Shown one piece after another: positions 1 to 7,825 of a stretch of DNA of 18,917 nucleotides. A program made the position numbers and the translations under genes. Positions within the stretch are counted from its first letter, which is position 1; every line of letters starts with the position of its first letter. The stretch is from JAXGYX01 sp964487355 (lineage in GTDB: Bacteria > Bacillota > Clostridia > Saccharofermentanales > Fastidiosipilaceae). The notes under the pieces were generated by a model. The model made no database searches, was not told where the DNA came from, and saw only the letters and a program-made list of their open reading frames with translations. The stretch spans positions 1 through 18,917 of the forward strand of contig CAZAPS010000031.1 in the NCBI GenBank assembly GCA_964487355.1, written 5' to 3'.

Positions 1-569
1 AAATACTGAACCAATGAAACCATCGCCAACACAACTGAGGCAACGATAAAAAGGTCCGCGATCACACTGACAAACGGGATGATGGCCGGCAACCAACCAA
101 AACCTTCCAGCACCCGTTGCGCCAGCAACATGATGATACCAATCATCAAGAACGCGGTCTTCCATTTTCCAATCTGATTGGCCGCGATAATGGTCCCCGC
201 GGACGATCCAAGCATCCGTATTCCACTGACGACAAGGTCACGAAACAAAATTAAAATCGGCACAATCGCATGCAGGCGCCCCAGGTGCACAAAGGCGATG
301 AGCACAGCCGTGACCAGCATCTTATCAGCTATTGGATCCAAAAACTTCCCGAAATCACTTACAATTCCACGCTTGCGCGCAATGCTTCCATCCAGATGAT
401 CGGTGTAGGAAGCCACGATGAAGAGCACCAGCGAGATGATTTGACCGTAGGTGTTGATGAACAGATTCCATCCTGTGTCGCCCGGCAAATAAGGCAAGGG
501 CATTAAGAACAACAAAATAACAGGCACAAGAATCATGCGCGTGATGGTCAGTTTATTCGGAAGATTCAT
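1..569 (-). CDS. pgsA: CDP-diacylglycerol-glycerol-3-phosphate 3-phosphatidyltransferase, 3' end cut by the window
   Basis: Integral membrane enzyme that makes phosphatidylglycerol phosphate from CDP-diacylglycerol and glycerol 3-phosphate, the committed step to phosphatidylglycerol and cardiolipin. The visible 189 codons begin MNLPNKLTITRMILVPVILL, a typical PgsA start running into the first membrane helix. The CDP-alcohol phosphatidyltransferase signature (DxxDGxxAR, then GxxxDxxxD) is present as DHLDGSIAR followed by GKFLDPIAD at about residues 57 to 82, with all its Asp residues. Further hydrophobic helices follow and the frame stays open to base 1. The ATG at 569 has GGAG nine bases upstream, inside the end of rimO. 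The two genes overlap by 17 bp, so translation is probably coupled. Family assignment is firm. PgsA rather than another CDP-alcohol transferase is inferred from the N-terminus and from rimO next door. Confidence 0.93.
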   Translation of the reverse strand, partial: MNLPNKLTITRMILVPVILLFLMPLPYLPGDTGWNLFINTYGQIISLVLFIVASYTDHLDGSIARKRGIVSDFGKFLDPIADKMLVTAVLIAFVHLGRLHAIVPILILFRDLVVSGIRMLGSSAGTIIAANQIGKWKTAFLMIGIIMLLAQRVLEGFGWLPAIIPFVSVIADLFIVASVVLAMVSLVQY

Positions 570-1971
570 AATTTAACACTCCAGTTAAGTCATATTCTAA
601 GTGGTCAACGATGGTGACAGAGTGGATGGCGCCGATCTGTAGTGGAATCGGTGATGCGACATAGGTGACAGGATCCACTTCGGGTGCTTGAAAAGGCGCC
701 CTTCCTATGTAAAATATACCATCATCTGATACGGATTCAATCAAAACCGGTATGCTTCGACCACTCTTCGCAAGATTTTTTCGTTCTACGATGGCTCGTT
801 GGATCTCCATAATTGTATCAGATCGCTTCCGCGCCTCTGTCTCCGCGACCAATGGTCTCATATTGAACGCGCGTGTCCCTTCTTCGGGTGAAAAGATAAA
901 CGCGCCCAAATGATCAAACTCGATCTCGCGAACAAAATCACATAACTCTTCGAAGTCTTGCGCGGTCTCTCCCGGAAAACCCACCATCACTGTGGTTCTC
1001 AGCGCGCAATCGGGCAACGCCTCGCGTATGCGCGAGAACGTCCGCGTCAAAAACTCACGCGTGTCGGATCGGTTCATGCCGCGCAACACCGCGTCCGAGG
1101 TGTGCTGAATCGGCAAATCGACATAGTGGACCACTTTGGGCTCTTCCTTCATCACATGCAATAACTCATCGGTCATTCCGTTGGCGTAGGCATAAAGAAA
1201 ACGGATGCGTTCGATTCCCTCGATTGAAGCGATTTCTCGAATCAATTGAGCGAGGCGTCGCTCGCCGTATCGGTCCAATCCGTAAGCGGTCGTGTCCTGG
1301 GCAATCAAGACCACTTCCTTGATTCCAACTTGGGCTAAATAATGCGCTTCGGCTACCAGATCGGCCATTGGTCGGGAACAAAGGCCGCCGCGGATCCCGG
1401 GTATGGCGCAATAGGCGCAGCCCTTGTCACAGCCTTCTGAGACCTTTAGATAGGCGTAGGGTCCGGTTGAGACTGGTCGTCTGACCGCCAGATGTCGCAA
1501 CGCGTCTTCGGGAGCGGTGGATCTGCGAATCAATGTCAACGCCTTCGGTTCGCTACGAAGTGATGTCGACGAGCCGGTCGACTCCGCCCGCTTTTCATAC
1601 AGCTCATTTAGTACATCGGCAATTTCGAAATAGGATCCGGTGCCTAAAATCGCGTCAACTTCGGGAAGCTCTTGCTGAATTTCGTTGGCATAGCGCTGAG
1701 ACATGCAACCCGTCACAACCAAAAAGTTACAAGATCCTGAAACTTTGTAGTCCGCCATCTCCAGCAACATCTCAATCGCTTCTTGAACCGCGCTTTGCAA
1801 AAACCCGCAAGTGTTGACGACGATCACCTTGGCCTCCATTGGATCAAGAGTGATTTTATAGCTATGGTTGGTCAAAATACCGCTCATATTCTCAGAATCA
1901 ACAAGGTTCTTGGAACAGCCAAGTGAAATTAAATAGACCGCCACAGCGTCAGCTACAACCGGATCGTTCAT
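553..1971 (-). CDS. rimO: Ribosomal protein S12 methylthiotransferase (radical SAM)
   Basis: Adds a methylthio group to the conserved aspartate of ribosomal protein S12, using two 4Fe-4S clusters and S-adenosylmethionine. The 472-residue product is slightly longer than usual for RimO (about 430 to 450). The N-terminal methylthiotransferase domain has the three cluster cysteines C19 (SLGCSKN), C55 (NTCGF) and C89 (TGCMSQRY). The radical SAM motif CxxxCxxC is C181-C185-C188 within EGCDKGCAYCAIPGIRG, which is RimO-like rather than MiaB-like. The last ~65 residues fit a TRAM RNA-binding domain. A linker at about 125 to 165 (EKRAESTGSSTSLRS and onward) accounts for the extra length. AGAGGAACGAT precedes the ATG. 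It is the first gene after the recX terminator and overlaps pgsA by 17 bp, so the two form a transcription unit. Confidence 0.96.
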   Translation of the reverse strand: MNDPVVADAVAVYLISLGCSKNLVDSENMSGILTNHSYKITLDPMEAKVIVVNTCGFLQSAVQEAIEMLLEMADYKVSGSCNFLVVTGCMSQRYANEIQQELPEVDAILGTGSYFEIADVLNELYEKRAESTGSSTSLRSEPKALTLIRRSTAPEDALRHLAVRRPVSTGPYAYLKVSEGCDKGCAYCAIPGIRGGLCSRPMADLVAEAHYLAQVGIKEVVLIAQDTTAYGLDRYGERRLAQLIREIASIEGIERIRFLYAYANGMTDELLHVMKEEPKVVHYVDLPIQHTSDAVLRGMNRSDTREFLTRTFSRIREALPDCALRTTVMVGFPGETAQDFEELCDFVREIEFDHLGAFIFSPEEGTRAFNMRPLVAETEARKRSDTIMEIQRAIVERKNLAKSGRSIPVLIESVSDDGIFYIGRAPFQAPEVDPVTYVASPIPLQIGAIHSVTIVDHLEYDLTGVLNYESSE

Positions 1972-2048
1972 ATCGTTCCTCTACTAACTTTATATTTGAC
2001 GAAAAATCGGTCTTTCGCTCCGGTTCACGTCATTGTTTTTCGCTTTGA

Positions 2049-2056
2049 CAAGTATA
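2049..2056 (-). promoter_or_regulatory. Possible -10 element for rimO-pgsA
   Basis: On the minus strand the AT-rich gap between recX and rimO contains GCTATACT, a 5/6 match to the -10 consensus, about 80 bp before the rimO ATG. No good -35 box lies 16 to 18 bp upstream. A promoter is expected here because a terminator follows recX, but this exact site is weakly supported. Confidence 0.3.
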
Positions 2057-2093
2057 GCGAATTTTTATTTAGCTAAACAGCAGATCATTCAAC

Positions 2094-2128
2094 AAATGAA
2101 AAAATACAGCGGACCGCGCAGCCCGCTG
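2094..2128 (-). terminator. Rho-independent terminator after recX
   Basis: Downstream of the recX stop the minus strand reads CAGCGG, a short GC-rich interior, then CCGCTG, followed by TATTTTTTCATTT. The stem is six perfect pairs, with two more possible through a G-T pair, and the U-tract follows directly. It ends the recA-recX unit and separates it from rimO-pgsA. Confidence 0.8.
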
Positions 2129-2166
2129 ATTTCAAGCGATTTTGTCCATCATAATATCTTATGTAA

Positions 2167-2727
2167 CTAGGTCAATGAATCCCGTTCCTTGGCGACCAGC
2201 GCGTCGAAGACAGGAATGGCCACACTTAGCTCAAATCCGCGTCCTCCGCAGGCTCGCAGCACTTTGCTCTTGATCTTCATACCGATTTCGGACGGTTCGG
2301 TCATGTTCGCGAACTGAACGATCGACTGTTCGCATTTTGTCTCCAGGAACTCACGTACACGAGTCATGTCGTCGGCCGAGTCCTCGCTGATCGCCAGCTC
2401 GATCGCCTCGCTTTTCATACCCAGGCCACGCATGCGAAAGCGCAAGGCGCGCTCGCCTTCCGCTTTTCTGCCACGCCGTTCGCGGACGACCGCGCAAGCC
2501 AGTTTGTAATCATCGATATATCCATCTCGTTCCAAATCAGAAACCACGATCGAAACGATGTCCGGCGCGGTTTCTTTATCGACGAGATGGGCGCTCACCC
2601 GTCCGCTGGTTCTGCGGCGAGCGACTCCAATATAGCGAATAGCCAGACCTCTCGCCCGGGCGTATCCATCCGGCTCGCGGTATCCTCCCAAATCAGTATC
2701 AGTCAGACAATCGGCAATCGTTTTCAT
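2167..2727 (-). CDS. recX: RecA regulatory protein RecX
   Basis: Small helical protein that binds RecA filaments and restrains recombinase activity. The 186-residue product has the RecX pattern of repeated three-helix units: the middle part (VSIVVSDLERDGYIDDYKLACAVV and onward) carries the LxxxGYIDDxxxA motif, followed by the Arg/Lys/Glu-rich stretch RERRGRKAEGERALRFRMRGLG. A GTG at 2739 (MSLSMKTIAD) would extend the frame by four residues, but it directly abuts the AAGAAGG ribosome binding site. The ATG at 2727 (MKTIADCLTD) sits about nine bases after AAGGTG and is preferred. It starts 17 bp after the recA stop with no terminator between, so it is co-transcribed with recA and shares SOS control. 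Confidence 0.87.
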   Translation of the reverse strand: MKTIADCLTDTDLGGYREPDGYARARGLAIRYIGVARRRTSGRVSAHLVDKETAPDIVSIVVSDLERDGYIDDYKLACAVVRERRGRKAEGERALRFRMRGLGMKSEAIELAISEDSADDMTRVREFLETKCEQSIVQFANMTEPSEIGMKIKSKVLRACGGRGFELSVAIPVFDALVAKERDSLT

Positions 2728-2738
2728 CGACAGGCTCA

Positions 2739-2745
2739 CCTTCTT
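2739..2745 (-). promoter_or_regulatory. Ribosome binding site deciding the recX start
   Basis: AAGAAGG on the minus strand touches the recA stop codon and runs into a GTG. That GTG has no spacing to the site, whereas the ATG at 2727 does, which points to the later start. Confidence 0.6.
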
Positions 2746-3908
2746 TACATATCTTCCAATCCCAGGATATCCTCATCGGCCGACAAGGCGTCCTCGTCCA
2801 ACGTCAAGTCCAGATCGGCATCCTCGTCGGCCAACGCCCGCTCATCGTCCTCGACATCGTCTTGTTGCGTGATCTCCAGCCGACTCATCAACTCATCGTG
2901 AATCTCCGCCATCAGATCAGGATTATCTTCCAAATAACGTTTGGCGTTGTCACGCCCCTGTCCGATCCGCTCGTCGCCATAAGAAAACCAGCTGCCACTC
3001 TTTTTGATGATGTTCTCCTCCACCGCCATGTCGAGCAGGCTGCCGCTTTGGGAAATCCCCTGTCCATAAATCAAGTCAAATTCGACATCTTTGAATGGAG
3101 GCGCCACCTTGTTTTTAACAATTTTAATTTTTGTCCGATTGCCGATAATCTCAGTGCCCGAGCGCAGCGCCTCTGCTCTTCTGACATCCATCCGCACCGA
3201 CGCGTAAAATTTCAGCGCCCGTCCGCCCGTGGTGGTCTCCGGATTTCCAAACATGATGCCGATTTTCTCACGCAGCTGATTGATAAAAATAATCGAGGTG
3301 TGCGAGCGACTGACCACGGGAGTCAGTTTGCGCAGCGCCTGTGACATCAGGCGAGCCTGCGCGCCCACAGTCGCGTCACCCATTTCACCGTCGATTTCAG
3401 ACTTGGGCACCAAGGCGGCGACCGAGTCCACCACAATCACGTCCAGCGCGCCTGAACGAACCAGCGCCTCAGTAATCTCGAGCGCCTGCTCGCCCGCGTC
3501 CGGTTGGGAGACAATCAAGTTGTCGATGTCAACGCCAAGCCGGGCGGCGTAGGCGGGATCCAGCGCGTGCTCCGCGTCAATGAACGCCGCGTTTCCGCCC
3601 AGTTTTTGCGCCTCGGCGATAATGTGCAGCGCCACAGTCGTCTTGCCCGAAGACTCCGGCCCGAAAATCTCAATGACGCGCCCACGAGGCACGCCACCGA
3701 TGCCCAGAGCGACATCCAGCGCGATGCATCCGGTTGGGATGGCGTCCACATCGACCTTGGCGTGCTCTCCCAGCCTCATCAGCGAACCTTTGCCGAACTG
3801 TTTCTCTATGCCGCTCCAAGCGACTTCCAAAGCCTTTTCCCGCTCTGTGTTGTCGTCCTTGCGACTGATTTGCGCCACGGATTTGCCCGCGCCCTTCTTT
3901 CTCGCCAT
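2745..3908 (-). CDS. recA: Recombinase RecA
   Basis: Forms ATP-dependent filaments on single-stranded DNA, carries out homologous pairing and strand exchange, and triggers LexA self-cleavage. The 387-residue product has Walker A GPESSGKT at residues 83 to 90, Walker B VIVVDSVAAL, and the L2 DNA-binding loop around GNPETTTGGRALKF. The C-terminus is strongly acidic (DDVEDDERALADEDADLDL and onward), a common RecA tail that tempers DNA binding, here somewhat long. The frame opens at 3917 (MDDMARKKG), but GGAGG directly abuts that ATG. The ATG at 3908 (MARKKGAGKS) lies nine bases beyond the site and is chosen. It has its own SOS promoter upstream and recX 17 bp downstream. Confidence 0.98.
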   Translation of the reverse strand: MARKKGAGKSVAQISRKDDNTEREKALEVAWSGIEKQFGKGSLMRLGEHAKVDVDAIPTGCIALDVALGIGGVPRGRVIEIFGPESSGKTTVALHIIAEAQKLGGNAAFIDAEHALDPAYAARLGVDIDNLIVSQPDAGEQALEITEALVRSGALDVIVVDSVAALVPKSEIDGEMGDATVGAQARLMSQALRKLTPVVSRSHTSIIFINQLREKIGIMFGNPETTTGGRALKFYASVRMDVRRAEALRSGTEIIGNRTKIKIVKNKVAPPFKDVEFDLIYGQGISQSGSLLDMAVEENIIKKSGSWFSYGDERIGQGRDNAKRYLEDNPDLMAEIHDELMSRLEITQQDDVEDDERALADEDADLDLTLDEDALSADEDILGLEDM

Positions 3909-3917
3909 ATCATCCAT

Positions 3918-3922
3918 CCTCC
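3918..3922 (-). promoter_or_regulatory. Ribosome binding site deciding the recA start
   Basis: GGAGG on the minus strand. The first in-frame ATG begins on the next base, which is too close. The second in-frame ATG is nine bases away and gives the usual RecA N-terminus. Confidence 0.75.
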
Positions 3923-3938
3923 ATGGGTTGTTTCAAAA

Positions 3939-3960
3939 GATTCGGGGAATTCTCCCGATC
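3939..3960 (-). other. Interrupted palindrome in the recA leader
   Basis: The minus strand reads GATCGGG, a one-base bulge, GAATTC, CCCG, a one-base bulge and ATC. The transcript could fold into a bulged hairpin between the predicted transcription start and the ribosome binding site. CTTTTG follows, too short a U-tract for a convincing terminator. Function unknown. Confidence 0.4.
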
Positions 3961-3973
3961 GAACATTCGTTCT
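3960..3973 (-). promoter_or_regulatory. LexA (SOS) box of recA
   Basis: Read toward recA the site is AGAACGAATGTTCG. It contains the perfect inverted repeat GAAC-N4-GTTC and differs from the Gram-positive consensus CGAACRNRYGTTCG only in the first base. It begins five bases after the -10 box, so it covers the predicted transcription start, where LexA would block RNA polymerase. Confidence 0.87.
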
Positions 3974-3978
3974 TTTTT

Positions 3979-4007
3979 ATTATAGGCACCATTTCCAGCC
4001 ACGTCAA
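3979..4007 (-). promoter_or_regulatory. recA promoter
   Basis: TTGACG (4007 to 4002), a spacer of exactly 17 bp, and a perfect TATAAT (3984 to 3979). This is a near-consensus housekeeping sigma factor promoter. It starts eight bases after the murJ stop codon, and no terminator separates murJ from it. Confidence 0.9.
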
Positions 4008-4014
4008 TCTGAAT

Positions 4015-5619
4015 TCAAACATATTTTCCGTTTTTTGATTTGAATCGTTTTGAAATCGAATCCAGCACACTGTGAATCTCGGGCATGTTCAACAAATACG
4101 AAATTGTGACGTACGCGGCGAAGGCCAGCAGAAAGCGTCCTCCCAGCCAACCAAGGCGCGCGAGTTTGCCCGCCGGGTTCCAGCCATCCAAAAATATCCG
4201 GAACACAACCAGCACCGCGGCCATCCCGACGCAACAGACAATTTCTTTCCAAACGAACGCGCCCAGGCCACGCGGTGACATGGGACGAAACATCTTGCGA
4301 AACGAGATGAGTAAAAAACAGGCGCCTATCAAACTGCCCAGAGCGTACCCCAACGATAATCCATGATGGCCCAGCACACGCGGACTGGATAGGAAATAAC
4401 CAAAAAGGACCGTCATCATCAAGGAGAGTATGGAGTTCAAAAGTGGCATGAATGTTTTTTTAGTCGCGTAAAAACTTTGATTCATGATGAAAACAATTGT
4501 GTGGGTCACAATGGTGAGACAAAAGAACGCCAATATATCGCCAGTGATCCGTACGGCCTGCTCGGTGTAGGCGGAGCTCCATTGGAAAACCCCTCTGACA
4601 AGATCATAGCGCAGAAAATAAAATGACAACGCGCAGGGCACTGTCAGGTACAGGGCACGTTTAAGTGACGAGCCAATCAGAGCGCCCGCCTCCCTTGTGT
4701 CGCGCTCGGCGATATGGCGGGACAAGGTTGGCAACATGACATTGCCGACCGCCACGGCGAACACGCCCCAAGGCAGCATCCACAGCGAGGTCGCGTTCTT
4801 CAAAGAGGCCGGAGTGCCGGCGGGAAGTTCCTTCATAAAGACATTCAGGATCATATTGTTGATTTGAGGAATAGAAGCTGAAATCAATGTGGGAATCGCC
4901 AGGCGAATGATTTTGCGCGTGCCGTCGTCGCGCATGTCAAGTGAGAAACGAAAATTTTTCAGTTCGCTTTTCGCCATGTAGGCCTCAAACATAAAGAAGA
5001 TCAGTGCGCTGATCGCGATACCGATCGCCACACGCAGCACCGCTCCGTCGTTGGCCGCTCCGAACGCCGCCAGGCTGATTACGACCATAAGATTATAGAT
5101 CACCGGGCCAAACGAGGAGGCGGTGAATTTGCGGTACGAATTCAAAATTCCAATCGTCAACGCGGCCATCATCATGAAAAATGTCTGTGGAAACAGTCTC
5201 CTCGACACCCCGACCGCCAGCGCGTGGGTATCCGGTCGAGTGAACAGTCTCATGATTTGTGGGGAAAACAGTTCACCCAACAGCACGGCGACCAACATAA
5301 ACACGGTGGCGACGCTGATGAACACACTGACACTTCGCCAGGTTTCCTTTTCATCTTTTTTGCCGATCGCGGCGGACAAGGTTGGCACAACCGCCGCCTG
5401 GATCGATCCGCCAATTAAAATCTCATATAAAAAATCAGGAATGAGAAATCCTTGAAAGTACGAATCCGCAAGCCTGCCGTAACCAAAACGATTGACCGCC
5501 AATATATCGCGCAATTGACCGGTCAGGCGACTTAAAACAATCGTGAACATCATGATCGCCGTCGCCTTCATTATAGAGGCCGACTCGACGCGTTTTTCCT
5601 TCTTTAAAGAACTATTCAT
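4015..5619 (-). CDS. murJ: Lipid II flippase MurJ (MviN family)
   Basis: Polytopic inner-membrane protein of the MOP exporter superfamily that moves the peptidoglycan precursor lipid II across the membrane. The 534-residue product is hydrophobic throughout, with about 13 to 14 predicted membrane helices. The N-terminus shows the family pattern SRLTGQLRDILAVNRFGYG, ADSYFQGFLIPDFLYEIL and GGSIQAAVVPTLS. The first ATG of the frame (5652) is not used: AAGGAG sits five bases before the ATG at 5619 (MNSSLKKEKR). It follows cinA after 54 nt without a terminator and appears to be the last gene of the run from the NUDIX gene, just before the separate recA promoter. A wzx-type flippase is a less likely alternative, since there are no polysaccharide genes nearby. 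Confidence 0.92.
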   Translation of the reverse strand: MNSSLKKEKRVESASIMKATAIMMFTIVLSRLTGQLRDILAVNRFGYGRLADSYFQGFLIPDFLYEILIGGSIQAAVVPTLSAAIGKKDEKETWRSVSVFISVATVFMLVAVLLGELFSPQIMRLFTRPDTHALAVGVSRRLFPQTFFMMMAALTIGILNSYRKFTASSFGPVIYNLMVVISLAAFGAANDGAVLRVAIGIAISALIFFMFEAYMAKSELKNFRFSLDMRDDGTRKIIRLAIPTLISASIPQINNMILNVFMKELPAGTPASLKNATSLWMLPWGVFAVAVGNVMLPTLSRHIAERDTREAGALIGSSLKRALYLTVPCALSFYFLRYDLVRGVFQWSSAYTEQAVRITGDILAFFCLTIVTHTIVFIMNQSFYATKKTFMPLLNSILSLMMTVLFGYFLSSPRVLGHHGLSLGYALGSLIGACFLLISFRKMFRPMSPRGLGAFVWKEIVCCVGMAAVLVVFRIFLDGWNPAGKLARLGWLGGRFLLAFAAYVTISYLLNMPEIHSVLDSISKRFKSKNGKYV

Positions 5620-5673
5620 TAACTCTCCTTGGCGCAATGGCTGATGATCCAAATACGGACGTGTCGAGCGAAG

Positions 5674-6957
5674 TCAAGCGTAGGTGTCACTTGTCTGCCC
5701 CGCGGTCTCCCCGAGGCGTAGGCGCATCATGTTAAACGCGTTCAATGTGGCGATGCGCCGGATTTTGGCCCGATTCCCCCTGAAATAAAATTTCCGCGAG
5801 AAAACGCCGTGCCGATCAGCGACAGAAATATAGACCAGCCCCACCGGCTTGTCCTCGGTCGCGCCATCAGGACCGGCTATGCCGGTCACGCTGACCGCGA
5901 GATCCGCGCCGGTTAGCTTGAGACAGCCTCGCGCCATCTCTTCCGCGGTTTCCAAACTGACCGCGCCGTGCTCGTCCAGCACGATCGAACTCACTTCCAA
6001 AAGATTTTGCTTTAACTCATTGGAATAGGCAACGACTCCACCCAGCATTGTTTGGGAGACCCCCGGCAGATCGGCGAAGGTCGCGGCGACCAGACCCGCG
6101 GTACAACTTTCGGCAAACGCGACTGTCAGCCCGCGTTCAAGCAAGGTGTCTTTCACGACTTCGGGTAGGGGGCGGGTGCCTATCTCATATATATACTGAC
6201 CGAGCCGGTTTTTTACCTCTTCCAAAAGCTCCTCGCGTAAATCAGGATCAGTTTCCTTTTCCATTTTTTGCGTGATCCGAAACATCACCTCGCCTTCCGA
6301 AGCGTAGGGAGCTAAAGTCGGATTCACCTGAGACTCGATCAAATCTGACAGTCGCAGCTCGGCATCTGATTCACCGATGCCGATCATACGCACAAAAGTC
6401 GTGTTCAATCTCGCCGCCGAATGTTTTTCTAAAAACGGTTTGACCGATTCGGCAAACATCAGTTGATTCTCCGCCGGAGGGCCGGGGAGCAGCACGATAT
6501 AGCGGTACCGCCCTTCGTGGTTGGTGGTTATGATCGCTCCGGGAGCGGTTCCATTGTTGTTGGGCATCACCTGAGCGCCTTGCGGCATCATGACCTGCTT
6601 ATAATTGTTATGAGCCGGTGTGCGCCCGATCGAGGTGAAAAAGGCGGTCAAAGTCTTTTCACATTCCTCATCCCAAACCAACGGCACGCCGGCGACCTCG
6701 GCGGCGCAGGCCATCGAGATGTCGTCCTGAGTCGGTCCCAGTCCACCGGTCATGACCACACAGTCGGCGCGGGAAAGTCCGACTCGTATGGCAGTCTTGA
6801 GTCGCTCGGCGTTGTCGCCAACAACCGTCTGATATTGTGAGGTGATGCCTAAAAAGGCGACTTCTTTCGCCAGATAAGCCGCGTTGGTGTTCACGATCTG
6901 TCCCATCAGAATTTCTGTTCCAACGGTCAGCAATTCCACAGTACGAATCACATTCAT
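5674..6957 (-). CDS. cinA: CinA: competence/damage-inducible protein with nicotinamide-nucleotide amidase domain
   Basis: Two-domain cytoplasmic protein of 427 residues, the usual full length. The N-terminal MoaB/MogA-like domain begins VELLTVGTEILMGQIVNTN and includes MTGGLGPTQDD; in the family this part is linked to ADP-ribose pyrophosphatase activity. The C-terminal PncC domain carries AESCTAGLVAA, with the catalytic Ser, then GGVVAYSNELK and VTGIAGPDG. It deamidates nicotinamide mononucleotide back into NAD synthesis. The frame opens at 6990 (MPGHRVQEV) inside folD. The preferred ATG is at 6957 (MNVIRTVELL), eight bases after AGAGG and five bases after the folD stop. In many Bacillota cinA sits directly upstream of recA; here murJ lies between them. 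Confidence 0.95.
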   Translation of the reverse strand: MNVIRTVELLTVGTEILMGQIVNTNAAYLAKEVAFLGITSQYQTVVGDNAERLKTAIRVGLSRADCVVMTGGLGPTQDDISMACAAEVAGVPLVWDEECEKTLTAFFTSIGRTPAHNNYKQVMMPQGAQVMPNNNGTAPGAIITTNHEGRYRYIVLLPGPPAENQLMFAESVKPFLEKHSAARLNTTFVRMIGIGESDAELRLSDLIESQVNPTLAPYASEGEVMFRITQKMEKETDPDLREELLEEVKNRLGQYIYEIGTRPLPEVVKDTLLERGLTVAFAESCTAGLVAATFADLPGVSQTMLGGVVAYSNELKQNLLEVSSIVLDEHGAVSLETAEEMARGCLKLTGADLAVSVTGIAGPDGATEDKPVGLVYISVADRHGVFSRKFYFRGNRAKIRRIATLNAFNMMRLRLGETAGQTSDTYA

Positions 6958-6962
6958 ATTAT

Positions 6963-7820
6963 TTACCTCTTGGACACGATGGCCCGGCAAGCTTTTAGTG
7001 TGTTTTCCAGCAGCATGGTGATGGTCATCGGCCCCACACCACCGGGTACAGGTGTATAGGCATAGGATCGGATTTGGGCCGAGGCCGGGTCCACATCGCC
7101 CCGAAGTTTGCCGTCAGCTCCGCGATTGATGCCCACATCGATGACCACCGCGCCTTCTTTGATGCAGTCCGCGGTGATCAGGCCTCCGCTGCCAACGGCG
7201 GCCACAAGGATATCCGCCGAGCGACAGACTTCGGCCAGATTCACAGTCTGTGAGTGAGCCACTGTCACAGTGGCGTTGGCTTGCAACATCAGCTGTGCAA
7301 GTGGCTTGCCCACCAAGTTGCTGCGACCGACGATCACACAGCTGAGACCCTTTGGCTCGATACCATATTCATCCAACAAAATCATAACACCCGCGGGAGT
7401 GCAGGGCACGAAGGTATCCCGCCCTTGAGAGAGCAGCCCGGCGTTGAACGGATGAAAGCCATCCACATCTTTTTCAGGAGAAATACGATCGACAACCTGA
7501 TTTTCGTCCAGATGATCCGGTATCGGCAGTTGACACAGGATGCCGTGAACTGAATCATCGTCGTTGAGCGAGTCGATCAACGCGTCCAACTCCTGCTGTG
7601 TCGTGTCTTTTGAAAGTACATGTGAGAAAGATTTGAAGCCGACCGCCTCACAAGCTTTGATTTTATTTCGCACATAAACTTGTGACGCCGGGTCGTCACC
7701 GACCAGTATCACGGCCAACCCGGGGATGACGCCCGATGTCGTGATAAAGTCCTCGGTCCGTTGTTTGATCGACTTTCGTTTTTGTTCCGCTACTTTCTTT
7801 CCGTCTATTAAGATTGACAC
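6963..7820 (-). CDS. folD: Bifunctional methylenetetrahydrofolate dehydrogenase/cyclohydrolase
   Basis: Interconverts 5,10-methylene-, 5,10-methenyl- and 10-formyl-tetrahydrofolate with NAD(P), supplying one-carbon units. Family motifs are all present: YVRNK with the catalytic Lys, GILCQLPIPDHL, PEKDVDGFHPFNAG with the folate-binding Asp, the cofactor motif GRSNLVGKPLAQLM, and PVPGGVGPMTITMLLENT near the end. The open frame begins at 7865 inside ygiQ (MAWLRPNSK), but the family N-terminus (SILIDGKKVAEQ) points to the GTG at 7820. That codon has AGGGAG nine bases upstream and lies five bases after the ygiQ stop. The result is 285 residues, the normal length. In anaerobes FolD also serves acetogenic one-carbon flow; no other such gene is in this window. 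Confidence 0.96.
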   Translation of the reverse strand: MSILIDGKKVAEQKRKSIKQRTEDFITTSGVIPGLAVILVGDDPASQVYVRNKIKACEAVGFKSFSHVLSKDTTQQELDALIDSLNDDDSVHGILCQLPIPDHLDENQVVDRISPEKDVDGFHPFNAGLLSQGRDTFVPCTPAGVMILLDEYGIEPKGLSCVIVGRSNLVGKPLAQLMLQANATVTVAHSQTVNLAEVCRSADILVAAVGSGGLITADCIKEGAVVIDVGINRGADGKLRGDVDPASAQIRSYAYTPVPGGVGPMTITMLLENTLKACRAIVSKR

Positions 7821-7825
7821 TGTTG

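Noticed and set aside
2862..3344. Plus-strand open frame of 160 codons opposite recA
   Set aside because: Fully antisense to a certain gene and resembles no protein family.
3504..4043. Plus-strand open frame of 179 codons opposite recA and its promoter
   Set aside because: It runs antisense to recA and across its promoter, has no ribosome binding site, and its composition is that of an antisense shadow.
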